Assembly: GCF_014172375.1 (NCBI RefSeq)
Contig: NZ_WNXD01000001.1
Coordinates: 124,001-188,000, forward strand
Direction: 5' to 3'
From: Pedobacter planticolens
GTDB lineage: Bacteria > Bacteroidota > Bacteroidia > Sphingobacteriales > Sphingobacteriaceae
Length of the DNA: 64,000 bases
The notes beneath the pieces were generated by a model. That model worked only from the letters and a program-made list of their open reading frames with translations. It searched no databases and was not told where the DNA came from. The translations under genes and the position numbers were made by a program. Of the stretch, positions 43,654-53,366 are shown one piece after another; the stretch's first letter is position 1; each line of letters begins with the position of its first letter.

Positions 43654-46600
43654 ATGAACATAGGAAGGCTTAACAACTACAATAGTTCGCCAGAGGAGGC
43701 TTTTGAATCGTTGTGTACACAACTTTTTCAAAGGTGGTTAAATCGAATGTATGCAGCGGAAATTTCATATTTTTCTGTTGTCAATGGCGCTGGTGGCGAT
43801 GGGGGTGTTGAGGCTTATGGTGTATTTAATGATGGATCAATAATTGGCCTTCAGGCAAAATATTTTTTGCGCTCAATTAATAAAGGACAAAGAGATCAGA
43901 TTGAAAAATCTGTTCGAACAGCCATAGCGGTACGGCCTGAATTATCCTGTTATATCATTTGTTTCCCAAGGAAACGTTTCAGTAAGAAAAAAGGCCAAGA
44001 AGGCAAGTTAATCGACGATGAAGAGACGAAATTAAATTTGCTTCTGTCACAGTTTAACACAGAATTTCCAAATCTTGTTATCGAATTGTGGTTCGAAGAC
44101 CGTTTGTTGCTGGAACTTGCTGAGGCTGGAAACGAAGGGATTGCACGTTACTGGTTTGATAAGGAGGAAATTTCTTTTGATACCCTAGACCTCCGATTTA
44201 GATTAGCAAAAGTAGGGTGGCTAAATGAACGTTATGTCCCTGATCTTCATGCCACTGGTAAGATCGCGACCTATATTGAGGAACTTCTCTACACCCCTGC
44301 CTTTATTGATCAAAAACGTTCTGATATCCTCAAGGTTAGAATGGTGGTGCATTCTGCTTGTGATTTGATACTTAATTTTTCAAATCTAAATACGGCTGCT
44401 CCGCTCATCAACAGCCAATTATTGGAACTCAGAGACAAACTGCTGGAATACATCGAAGTTTTCGATGAGTTACTTGAAGATTTAGAGCGTCAGTTATGTC
44501 CTTTTCGAATTAGGATACCAGGTGAAGTGAATATATGGGCACTGATTTCTGATATTGAACAGTTGCCGAAAATAAACACACTTCGAAATTTATATCCGAA
44601 ACTGATCTCTGTATTAAAAGAGGTTCATCAGATTCATCTTGAGGGATATTTTAAAGATTTAATACAGTTGTTCAGCCCGCACAACTACAGTATCCTTGGT
44701 CCCGTGGGTACCGGGAAAACCCACGCCCTGGCTAATGTCGTTGAATCATGTTTAGCCGAAGGTCGACCCGCAATAATCATAGCGGCGAAGGATGCCGCCT
44801 GCAAGAGTTGGGGAAACATCCTTCGGGGGTATTTGGACTGTTGCAATGACTGGAGCGATGAAGAAATTTTCACTGGTCTGGAGGCATTGGCAGTTAGAAA
44901 AAGTGTTAGTCAAGCAGGAGGTAAAAAGACGGGGGAAAAATTTTTGAACAGAATGTGCCGGGTTCTTATCTGTATTGACGGTATTGATGAGGCAGATGAT
45001 TGGTCAGCATGGCGCACCCGCCTGCTCGAGGCGCAGGAGTGGATCATAAAAATGCCGATTATCCGCTTTATGGCCACTGCGAGGTCATATCCTCCTCTAA
45101 ATATGAACCCATGTGATCTTCCCGATAATGATTTGGGTCAAATACGCATCGACTTGCCCGAATATGGGGATTATGTCCTCCGGGATTTGGTGCCAAAGTA
45201 TTTGAGCGCATATGATATCACTTTTAATGAGAACAGTTGGATTTTAGATGCTTTTGAAAATGCATTGACACTAAGGCTCTTTTGTGAAATCAACCAGGGC
45301 CGCAATGTTTCCTCATTTTCCCCCAAGCCAGCTAATTTCACACTAGGGGCACTCCTAAAGATTAAAATCGACAGATTGGAAGCTGAATGCCTAAGGAAAT
45401 TTCCAAAAAAGTTTGCTGAGGATGAACAGGTGATGTTGAAGGTGCTCACTTTTTCAGCTGAAGAATTTATGGTAACCAAACAAATAGAACGTGAAGATCT
45501 GCGTAACCGGATTTTTCAGCAGATGTCAGGTTTGTTGGATAAAGGTACCGTTGCTCAAATCATGTTAATGTTGGCAGATCATGGATTTTTTCAGGTCCAG
45601 CACATTCCGTCTGAAGATGGGATTTCGCCGGATAAAAAACTTTATGGAATTGGCATCCAGTCCTATATGGAATACTTACTGGCAATTAAATATGCCGCAT
45701 TGATTTCGGGGAGTCATACCAAGATGCTTCCGGCGGCACTGCTTGAGCCAACTAATGAATACATCAGGACGCTGACCGCTATCATTCTTTTTACTGATCA
45801 TGGCATATTTGTGGGTAAAGACGGTTACTGGGAAGCTGCATTGGACATGAGGCAGATAATGCGTTTGCAATTTGCTGTGTTGAAGAGTAGTCCAGACGAG
45901 CTAATTGCCCCACAATTGGAGTACATAAAAACAAAATTCTTAAGTTCCTATGTTAACCGGGACCTGGTTGTAAACGAGTTTATTCTTCCTAATTTGCATA
46001 GGAAACAACTGCGACTCGGCGTTGATTTTATCCATCAGACGTTAATTGAATTTCCCAATACTTATCAGCGGGACCTTTTCTGGTCAGGCCCTGATTATCA
46101 TGACTATATTGATAACAGCCATTTGTCGCTTTACCTGGACAGTCAGCGTATTTACTTTTTTGATGAGTATGATCAAACGCCATTGTTAATGGCATGGTCC
46201 CTTAGTTCGATCAATAATAAATACCGAGCACATTGCCGCTCAGAACTGTGTACTTGGGCGGCTTACAATCTGGAAGGATTTGTTAAGCTTTTAGATCTCG
46301 TATACAAATGCGGGGATCCTCAGATTCAGGAAGATCTTTCAACGGTAATGCGAGGAATTACCGCTAAGTTGAATAAATCTGACCCAAAAATCCGCCTTCT
46401 AGTTGATTGGATATTGATAGAGATATTTGACAATAGTGTTATTGTGAATATTACAAATTCAGTTGTTCGGTATGGCGCCTTGAGTTTTATTCAAAGGGCG
46501 CATGCTTTGGGAATGTGTACTGAAGAGGAGTTATTTAAATGTAGCCCCCCTTATCGTGTATCAGATCGGCTCCTAGAACTAAATTTGACAGCCCACCCTT

Positions 46601-47892
46601 TAGATACTGCACATGATGGACGTTTTCCAATACAAGACGACTTGGGGTGGTATGTTATCAAAAAAGCCTTCGAGATGTTTTTGCCCTACAAAAGCGGGGG
46701 ATTAGATGAGGACGGGAAAGTGTTCATCGCACCGTATGAATTGAAATATGGCGTAAAACTAAACCAAAATCAATTTGCTGTTGCCGCCGCAATCGCATTC
46801 ATCAGAAAACTTGGTTGGAATAAAGAAACTGGGCCAGCTTGGGACGGTAATAGTGGATGGGCGACCTTCGAAGAAAAATACACACACCTAGCCGTTCATG
46901 AAATTCAAGGTTACCTAGCTGATCGTGTTTCCTATAACGGTTATGGTACAGAAAATCGATTAATGGATTATGGAAAATTATTTCATATCTCAAATCCTGC
47001 CGATCATGATTTAGCTTTAAGATATCATTACTTTCATAAAGACGCTCATAATTGGTTTGTGCCCGAGGAAATAGCTGAGCCCCTTGCATTTGATTCTAAA
47101 GCCACATTGAGCCAGATACGTAACTGGAGCAGCCGCGCATTCGTTCCGGATTTTAAAAAGTGGTTTTATCCTTCAAAATTACAGTTGCATGGAAGTCACA
47201 ATTGCCAAGATGATTGGATTACATTGTATTGCAGTACTTCATTTCCAGAGGTAAATGGTATAGGTAGAGCACGCCTGAGAATGACATGTGTTCTAGTTGA
47301 CTTGGAAGAGTGGGAAGACATCAAATCGGTATTGGAAGATCCAAATGTTGGAGTTGATACTGGTGACATTAGTCCAGATGATTTGCGCGCGTCTATTTCG
47401 GGCGGGGTCTACCACTCAGTGACGGATGTTGTTTTAAATGGTAAGCCGGAAGATGACGCCGCAAAATGGATATCAACTGATCATGGTGAGTTCCAAGTCT
47501 GTGCAACAGTTGCTGAAGTACACGAGTCAGATGGCGATAGTGATGGCGATATCCTGACCATTCCCGCATTAGCGCTCAGGTCGGGTCTTAATATTCAAAA
47601 AACAGATGGTCGGGGATTTTTTAATACTATGGACGACCTAGTTGCCGTAAATTATAGAAATGTGGAAACTACTTATACGCGACAAGAGCTAACACTTGTA
47701 AATAGGACAAGCTTTGAACAGTATTTATCAGAAAGAAAACTGATTGCGGTTTGGTTTGCTGAAAATTTCAGAAGTACCATTTCTGATAGTGGACAAAAAG
47801 CAAAAGATGACCATTGGCAAAACTGTACTAAATGGGTAGTGCATTCTGATAGCTTTAAAGTGATCGAACTACACAATTCATCACATTGCTAG
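43654..47892 (+). CDS. Avs-like STAND NTPase with N-terminal Mrr-like nuclease
   Basis: The 1412-residue protein has three parts. Residues 1-160 resemble an Mrr-type PD-(D/E)XK nuclease: EEAFESLCTQLF (Glu16 region), NGAGGDGGVEAYG (Asp49, Glu53) and LQAKYF (Gln67, Lys69). Residues about 330-600 carry a STAND NTPase: Walker A GPVGTGKTHA (about 349) and Walker B CIDGIDEADDW (about 440-450). The remaining 800 residues are a long sensor-like region without recognised repeats. Avs (AVAST) proteins detect conserved phage proteins through the C-terminal part and then activate the N-terminal nuclease. Size and layout suit the Mrr-nuclease Avs type. It is a single-gene unit with its own palindrome upstream. 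Confidence 0.82.
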   Translation: MNIGRLNNYNSSPEEAFESLCTQLFQRWLNRMYAAEISYFSVVNGAGGDGGVEAYGVFNDGSIIGLQAKYFLRSINKGQRDQIEKSVRTAIAVRPELSCYIICFPRKRFSKKKGQEGKLIDDEETKLNLLLSQFNTEFPNLVIELWFEDRLLLELAEAGNEGIARYWFDKEEISFDTLDLRFRLAKVGWLNERYVPDLHATGKIATYIEELLYTPAFIDQKRSDILKVRMVVHSACDLILNFSNLNTAAPLINSQLLELRDKLLEYIEVFDELLEDLERQLCPFRIRIPGEVNIWALISDIEQLPKINTLRNLYPKLISVLKEVHQIHLEGYFKDLIQLFSPHNYSILGPVGTGKTHALANVVESCLAEGRPAIIIAAKDAACKSWGNILRGYLDCCNDWSDEEIFTGLEALAVRKSVSQAGGKKTGEKFLNRMCRVLICIDGIDEADDWSAWRTRLLEAQEWIIKMPIIRFMATARSYPPLNMNPCDLPDNDLGQIRIDLPEYGDYVLRDLVPKYLSAYDITFNENSWILDAFENALTLRLFCEINQGRNVSSFSPKPANFTLGALLKIKIDRLEAECLRKFPKKFAEDEQVMLKVLTFSAEEFMVTKQIEREDLRNRIFQQMSGLLDKGTVAQIMLMLADHGFFQVQHIPSEDGISPDKKLYGIGIQSYMEYLLAIKYAALISGSHTKMLPAALLEPTNEYIRTLTAIILFTDHGIFVGKDGYWEAALDMRQIMRLQFAVLKSSPDELIAPQLEYIKTKFLSSYVNRDLVVNEFILPNLHRKQLRLGVDFIHQTLIEFPNTYQRDLFWSGPDYHDYIDNSHLSLYLDSQRIYFFDEYDQTPLLMAWSLSSINNKYRAHCRSELCTWAAYNLEGFVKLLDLVYKCGDPQIQEDLSTVMRGITAKLNKSDPKIRLLVDWILIEIFDNSVIVNITNSVVRYGALSFIQRAHALGMCTEEELFKCSPPYRVSDRLLELNLTAHPLDTAHDGRFPIQDDLGWYVIKKAFEMFLPYKSGGLDEDGKVFIAPYELKYGVKLNQNQFAVAAAIAFIRKLGWNKETGPAWDGNSGWATFEEKYTHLAVHEIQGYLADRVSYNGYGTENRLMDYGKLFHISNPADHDLALRYHYFHKDAHNWFVPEEIAEPLAFDSKATLSQIRNWSSRAFVPDFKKWFYPSKLQLHGSHNCQDDWITLYCSTSFPEVNGIGRARLRMTCVLVDLEEWEDIKSVLEDPNVGVDTGDISPDDLRASISGGVYHSVTDVVLNGKPEDDAAKWISTDHGEFQVCATVAEVHESDGDSDGDILTIPALALRSGLNIQKTDGRGFFNTMDDLVAVNYRNVETTYTRQELTLVNRTSFEQYLSERKLIAVWFAENFRSTISDSGQKAKDDHWQNCTKWVVHSDSFKVIELHNSSHC

Positions 47893-48045
47893 GGGCTAAT
47901 GCAGTGCCATAAGGTTTTCTTAAAATGGCAGAAAATACGTTAGTACTTAGTTTCTCACTACATTCAGTGCAGGTCAGATTAATATGGACAAAGTTTTTTG
48001 ATAAGCAAAAAAATCGCTAATTTGAAAGCCTTAACGACTCAAACG

Positions 48046-48285
48046 ATGGCAAAATTAAGATCAGCTAATCATTCTTTACAAGACAAGCGACCAATGGATT
48101 GTCTAAAGGGTGCAATCGCATCTGGCTTACAATCCGAAATCCTTCAAATATATATATCTCTAGGCATAATAGAATTTCCAACCAGGAACTTTTGTGCATT
48201 AGCTGAATTATCAAATGATGAAATAATATTCTTTTTCAGAAAACATGTCGAAAGTGCTTATAATTTGTATACAAGTGCAGCCTAG
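48046..48285 (+). CDS. Small hypothetical protein
   Basis: The ATG at 48046 gives 79 residues (AKLRSANHSLQDKRPMDCL at the start), mostly helical, ending in HVESAYNLYTSAA. A TTG at 47998 would add 16 residues. No family was recognised. It lies alone between the Avs-like gene and the Gabija genes. A hairpin (TATTGG 48305-48310 with CCAATA 48319-48324) follows and may end its transcript. Confidence 0.4.
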   Translation: MAKLRSANHSLQDKRPMDCLKGAIASGLQSEILQIYISLGIIEFPTRNFCALAELSNDEIIFFFRKHVESAYNLYTSAA

Positions 48286-48409
48286 GATTGGAACGATCCT
48301 AAGATATTGGTTAAAAATCCAATAGGATGAAAAGACCTGACCTAGTCAATAGAGTTGAACCAGGCAATCTCTCAAATTAAAATAAACTGAAGCTAAATAA
48401 TTAACGCCA

Positions 48410-50413
48410 ATGTACATCCAAAAGATCAAGATCGAAAATTTTAGGCTGCTGAAGGAAACCGAGGTTGAACTCAGCATCGAAAAGAAACAGGACCTCGCCC
48501 TTCTGATCGGTAAGAACAACTCTGGAAAGACCTCTTTCATCATGCTGTTCGATAAATTCTTCCGTCCTGAGAACATCAAGTTCGACTTCAACGACTTTTC
48601 GCTCGCCCTTAGAACAAAGATCCGCGACATACTTACTGGAACAGACCTCAGTGACTGCCACATCCGCATGTCTCTTGACATAGCTTACACCGAACATGAC
48701 GACCTTGAACACCTGTCGGATTTCATCTTGGACCTCGACCCTGCCAACAACATCGTCAGGCTTTTATTTGAATGCAGCATCAACAGCGCTGAGCTCATCA
48801 AGGATCTTGGGGAGATCAGCGAAAAGAACCGAAAGGACTATATTGAAAAAAACCTCACCAACTATCTGCAAACGCGATACTATGTTTATAGCGAGGACGA
48901 AGACGTGGAGGTCCATGACCGTAGCGAGCTGGTGGAAAAGAAGATCTCCGACATCCGCAGGGTGATCAACTATCAAGTCATCCACGCCAAGCGCAACGTC
49001 TCAAGTTCCGACCACTCCGGAGGCAGGCGCACCGCCCTTTCCGAACTGGCAACCGACTATTTCAATAGCGAGAACAAATTCGCAAGGGAAGCCTTCGGAA
49101 AGATCAATGACCAGATGCTGGAAATGGACGCCAGCCTGAACGAGACCTACGAAAAGCACTTCTCCCCATACTTCGAAAATGTGAGGCAGTTCGTAGACGG
49201 AAAGCTGAATGTCATCTCCAACCTGGAATCCAAGGCCATACTAGCCAATTATTCCAAGGTCATCTATGGGGAGACCGACGGCTACCTTCCCGAAACGATG
49301 AACGGGCTGGGCCACCTGAACATTCTTTTCTTGCTGCTGCAGATCGAGGTCAAGCGAAAGTATTTCGAACAGGAGGCACGCAGCATCAACATTCTTTTCA
49401 TCGAGGAACCAGAGGCACATACCCATCCGCAGATGCAGTACGTCTTCGCCCGCAAGATCAAGGAAATACTCAAACTGATCCCGAATGTACAGACCTTCAT
49501 CACCTCGCACTCCTCCCACATCGTCTCCCAATGCGACTTCAAGGACCTGCGGTACTTCAGGTTGAAGGAGGGGAATATCGAAGTAAAGAATTTCCACCAG
49601 GCGCTGAGAAAGAAGTACGAAGGGGAGGAGGAACATTTCAAGTTCCTCAAGCAGTACCTTACATTATATGCGTCCGAACTTTTCTTTGCCGAAAAGATCA
49701 TCTTCATCGAGGGAACTTCAGAAAAGATACTTCTGCCGTACTTTATCAAACAATATGATATTTCTCGGGAGTCCGAACCTGATTATGTTCCCCTGACCTC
49801 GCAGAACATCTCCATTTTGGAGGCCGGCGCCAATGCCAAGGTGTTCCGCCATTTCATCGAATTCCTGGGCATACGCACCCTGATCCTTACCGATCTTGAC
49901 GGCACCGAAATCGTGCAGGGGGATAAGAAGCGCACCTGGAGCGCATGTCAAACCGACAGAGCATTGAATACCAGCAACGTGACCATCAAATATTTCTTTG
50001 CCGCACCGGAGCTTCCGGCAATGGATGAGAGGGAGACCGAAGCCGAAAAGCTGAAGAAGTTCGACGGTTGGTTCAAAACCATCAAAGCTTGCACCGCAGA
50101 AACGATCAGCCCGGATATAGCGGTCGCCTACCAGTCTCCTGAAAACGGCCACCATGCCAGGAGCTTCGAGGATGCGTTTATGAGTACGAACCTCGATCAG
50201 ATCGTGGTAAGCCAAGATGACATCAATGGACTTGAGAACAAATCAGGACTCAAGGCCGATCGCAAGGACTACTACGAGCTGACTGGCAAGGTGCTCAAAA
50301 GCAGCGGCAAGTCTGATTTTGCTTCATCCATCCTCTACCTTGCGTTGACAAAAGACATCAAGTGGAATACGCCCAAGTACATTTCAGAGGGGCTTAAATG
50401 GATCGCACAATGA
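48410..50413 (+). CDS. gajA: Gabija GajA: OLD-family ATPase-TOPRIM nuclease
   Basis: The 667-residue protein has an ABC-type ATPase at the N-terminus (Walker A GKNNSGKTSF, residues 34-43; Walker B NILFIEEPEAHTHPQMQ near 326-342) and a C-terminal TOPRIM nuclease (IIFIEGTSEKILLPYF, about 430; LILTDLDGTE, about 490). This is the OLD-family layout of GajA, a nucleotide-sensing nicking endonuclease. Its stop overlaps the gajB start. The codon choice visibly favours C-ending codons (ATC, GAC, TTC, CTC) compared with the AT-ending neighbours, which suggests that this block was acquired separately. Confidence 0.92.
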   Translation: MYIQKIKIENFRLLKETEVELSIEKKQDLALLIGKNNSGKTSFIMLFDKFFRPENIKFDFNDFSLALRTKIRDILTGTDLSDCHIRMSLDIAYTEHDDLEHLSDFILDLDPANNIVRLLFECSINSAELIKDLGEISEKNRKDYIEKNLTNYLQTRYYVYSEDEDVEVHDRSELVEKKISDIRRVINYQVIHAKRNVSSSDHSGGRRTALSELATDYFNSENKFAREAFGKINDQMLEMDASLNETYEKHFSPYFENVRQFVDGKLNVISNLESKAILANYSKVIYGETDGYLPETMNGLGHLNILFLLLQIEVKRKYFEQEARSINILFIEEPEAHTHPQMQYVFARKIKEILKLIPNVQTFITSHSSHIVSQCDFKDLRYFRLKEGNIEVKNFHQALRKKYEGEEEHFKFLKQYLTLYASELFFAEKIIFIEGTSEKILLPYFIKQYDISRESEPDYVPLTSQNISILEAGANAKVFRHFIEFLGIRTLILTDLDGTEIVQGDKKRTWSACQTDRALNTSNVTIKYFFAAPELPAMDERETEAEKLKKFDGWFKTIKACTAETISPDIAVAYQSPENGHHARSFEDAFMSTNLDQIVVSQDDINGLENKSGLKADRKDYYELTGKVLKSSGKSDFASSILYLALTKDIKWNTPKYISEGLKWIAQ

Positions 50414-52389
50414 GCCAGGCGATAACAACCATCAAACAGATCATCGACGCCAACCATTTAAAGGCGGATGATTTCACCAACTTCGTCCTGCAGGGCGGAG
50501 CCGGCAGCGGGAAGACCGAATCCCTTAAGGAGATTATCGGCTATATCTCCTCGACTTATCCCGACAAAAAGATAGCCTGTATTACCCATACCAATATCGC
50601 CGTCGACGAGATCATTGTAAGAGTGGGCGATTACTATGAAATCTCTACTATTCACTCTTTCCTTAACAAACTGATCAGGAACTACCGCAAAAACATCAAA
50701 GAAGTGATCGGGCAGATCTTCTACCTCCAGCAGCCGACAGTTCCGGGACACGAAGAATACAAGAAAGTCTACACCAAGTACGCCACAAAACTGTTCTCAA
50801 TCACAGGAGAGACCGCTGCGAAAGTGACCGGTAAAAGGGAATATGACAAAAGCCCCGCCAGCTTTGATGCACAACTGCAGGACGACATCCAAGCCCTGAA
50901 CCAGGTCATTGCGAACATCATAGAAGCTCAGCACCACAGCCAGATACACTATAACGAATCAAGGTTCGATTCGCTAAAGGAGCTTAGCTTCTCCCACGAT
51001 TCCCTGCTTATCATTTCCTGCGCGCTGTGCGAAAGGTTCCCATTGCTCCCAAAGATCATCAGCGACAAATATGATTTCATCTTCATCGACGAATACCAGG
51101 ATTCCGCGCCCGAAGTAGTCCGCATCTTTCTGGAATTGCTGCCAAAGAACCGCAACACAACAATAGGTCTGTTCGGCGATTCCATGCAGGGCATCTATGA
51201 TGACGGCATAGGCGACGTTCAGTATTATGTTGACCAAGGACTACTCAGGAAAGTGGAAAAGGAAGATAATTTCAGGTGCTCGCAGGGCGTGGTGGACTAC
51301 ATCAACATCCTGCGCAACGATGGTATAGAACAGGAAGTCGCACTAAAGGACGGCGAAACAGCCGAGCAGCGAAAAGGAGAGGTAAAAGTATTTTTTCGCG
51401 GTTACGGTGCCAAGCCCGGACCCTTCTCACCTGGTGACCAAAAGGCGGCCTATGCCGATGCCCTAAATGAACTTATCGCCCAAAGCCTGGCTCAGTTCGA
51501 CCATCCAGATACCAAGGTACTGATGCTCACCAACAAGTCCATATCTTCCGAAGTGGGATTTAAGAAGCTTTATAAACTCTTCGACGATCGTTACACAGAG
51601 GTAAAGGAGGAGATCGAGAAGGAACTGGCGAAGATCCAGGTTTCCGAACTTGTCGAACTTTGCCGGGCATACTCGGCGCAGGCATATAATCCGCTCATGG
51701 TCGCACTGAAGAAAAGGGGATTTGTTATCCGCTCGGTCAAGGACAAACAGGTACTCAGTGACCATTTCAAATATCTACTGGAAAGTGGGCTCAGTATGCA
51801 GGGGGCTTTGGCCTATGCCCTCGAAAAAAAGCTCATCAGAAAATCCGAACGCCACACGAACTATCTTGTAGCGCGAATACAGCTTCTTGCCGAGCTGGAG
51901 GCGGACGGAGATTTTAAAGTATTAGAAAATCTCTATAACGGTGGATCGAATACCCGTGCCAGACTCTTAAGTAACCATGATATTGCCATCACAGACGAAG
52001 AATTCGACAATTTTCATCAACAGTTGAAAAGGAAGAATTTTGCGATCGGTTTCCTTTCAGATGACATCCCCTTCGAGGAGGTGCTCAACTATTACAGCTA
52101 CCTGAACGAGGAGACCGGATACATTACGATGCACAAGACCAAGGGCTCTGGCATCAAAAATGTTATCGTGGTACTTGATGAATATCTTTGGAACAAGTAC
52201 AACTTCAAAAGTGTATATGATACCCATACAGACCCGAACGCCAGACTTAGGAACCAGAAACTCTTTTATGTCGCCTGTTCAAGGGCTATATCCAACCTTG
52301 CCATCGTGAGGATGATAGTTGACCAAGAAGAAGAGGAACTGATGAAAGAATATTTCAGCCACTGTGACTTCATTCCGTTACCACAATAG
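50398..52389 (+). CDS. gajB: Gabija GajB: UvrD/Rep-like superfamily 1 helicase
   Basis: The protein is 663 residues from ATG 50398, or 659 from ATG 50410. The second overlaps the gajA stop as ATGA and is the more natural coupled start. SF1 helicase motifs are visible: Walker A GGAGSGKTES (about residue 35), motif II FIFIDEYQDSAPE (about 226), motif III LFGDSMQGIYDDG, and late motifs MHKTKGSGIKNVIVV and FYVACSRA. GajB helps GajA by sensing DNA termini or unwinding and consuming nucleotides. Together they make a complete Gabija system. The HNH gene follows 34 bp downstream. Confidence 0.92.
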   Translation: MDRTMSQAITTIKQIIDANHLKADDFTNFVLQGGAGSGKTESLKEIIGYISSTYPDKKIACITHTNIAVDEIIVRVGDYYEISTIHSFLNKLIRNYRKNIKEVIGQIFYLQQPTVPGHEEYKKVYTKYATKLFSITGETAAKVTGKREYDKSPASFDAQLQDDIQALNQVIANIIEAQHHSQIHYNESRFDSLKELSFSHDSLLIISCALCERFPLLPKIISDKYDFIFIDEYQDSAPEVVRIFLELLPKNRNTTIGLFGDSMQGIYDDGIGDVQYYVDQGLLRKVEKEDNFRCSQGVVDYINILRNDGIEQEVALKDGETAEQRKGEVKVFFRGYGAKPGPFSPGDQKAAYADALNELIAQSLAQFDHPDTKVLMLTNKSISSEVGFKKLYKLFDDRYTEVKEEIEKELAKIQVSELVELCRAYSAQAYNPLMVALKKRGFVIRSVKDKQVLSDHFKYLLESGLSMQGALAYALEKKLIRKSERHTNYLVARIQLLAELEADGDFKVLENLYNGGSNTRARLLSNHDIAITDEEFDNFHQQLKRKNFAIGFLSDDIPFEEVLNYYSYLNEETGYITMHKTKGSGIKNVIVVLDEYLWNKYNFKSVYDTHTDPNARLRNQKLFYVACSRAISNLAIVRMIVDQEEEELMKEYFSHCDFIPLPQ

Positions 52390-52423
52390 AACCTGATGAT
52401 TTTTCAAAACTACCGAACCCGTT

Positions 52424-53332
52424 ATGCAAGAATACAATTTCCACGACCTGATTTGGACTAAGAATATCACTCGTGACGATGGCAACGCATGGGCATACAT
52501 GGAACACGAAATCGGAGCTGTCTTCGAATTGAACTTCTCATCGAAAATGGGTGCCTCCAACGCAAGGCTGGCAAAAAAAAACGATCTGATCCTGCTCGTC
52601 CAGAGCGTAAGGAGCCCCAACAGCTCTAAGAAACCTACCTACCTCACGCACATCGTCGCACCCATCAATGACGAGCTCACCTTTGATGATCCGCCGGGCA
52701 GCCACGCGATCAAAAGACTTGTAACTGTTGTTGCAAGGAATCTTAGGCCTCTAGTCAAGCCGGAATCTCTGGACTTCAAGAGACCAAATCGGGGCAAGGT
52801 ATGCACCATCGACCTGATCATCCCTTTTCTGCGGACGGGACTTGTTATAGATCTTTCCCAGAAACAGCGACTGCTATGGGAACTGTTCACCGTAAAGGAC
52901 CTATCGGTAAAGGAGATCATCTCCGAACTGGATGAAACCCTAAAAGATCCTAACACCCAGGCCGAGGAGGGTAAGGAACTCTACTGGGAGGGGAAACACA
53001 AGTACTATGAACGCGACCGCAAGCTCATCGAAAAAAAGAAGAAACAGGCAATTCAAAACGGTAAACTCTTCTGCGAGGTATGCAACATCGACTTTGAGAA
53101 AAAATACGGCCCGATCGGCGAAGGATTTATGGAATGCCACCACCTGTACCCGATTGCAAAAAGCGGAATAAGAACGAACACTTTGGATGATCTCGCCCTG
53201 GTCTGCGCGAACTGCCATCGGATGCTGCATAAGAAAACGTTGGATGGCCAATACCTTTCCATTCGGGAACTGAGCGACCTACTAGTTCAACATGTGAAAA
53301 AATCTAGCAAACTTAGGATATCATCCCATTAA
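52424..53332 (+). CDS. HNH endonuclease with possible EVE/PUA-like N-terminus
   Basis: The 302-residue protein ends in an HNH core: CEVCNIDFEKKYGPIGEG (Cys about 217 and 220), MECHHLYPIAKSG, and LVCANCHRMLHKK. The first 110 residues have strands such as RLAKKNDLILLVQSVR and PTYLTHIVAPINDELTF, which resemble the EVE/PUA-like reader fold of modification-dependent EVE-HNH restriction enzymes. That comparison is inference. It shares the C-ending codon bias of gajAB and lies 34 bp after gajB, so it is probably co-transcribed as an accessory nuclease. Confidence 0.8.
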   Translation: MQEYNFHDLIWTKNITRDDGNAWAYMEHEIGAVFELNFSSKMGASNARLAKKNDLILLVQSVRSPNSSKKPTYLTHIVAPINDELTFDDPPGSHAIKRLVTVVARNLRPLVKPESLDFKRPNRGKVCTIDLIIPFLRTGLVIDLSQKQRLLWELFTVKDLSVKEIISELDETLKDPNTQAEEGKELYWEGKHKYYERDRKLIEKKKKQAIQNGKLFCEVCNIDFEKKYGPIGEGFMECHHLYPIAKSGIRTNTLDDLALVCANCHRMLHKKTLDGQYLSIRELSDLLVQHVKKSSKLRISSH

Positions 53333-53366
53333 TCAACCAGAACAACATTAAATATTAAGTTAACAC

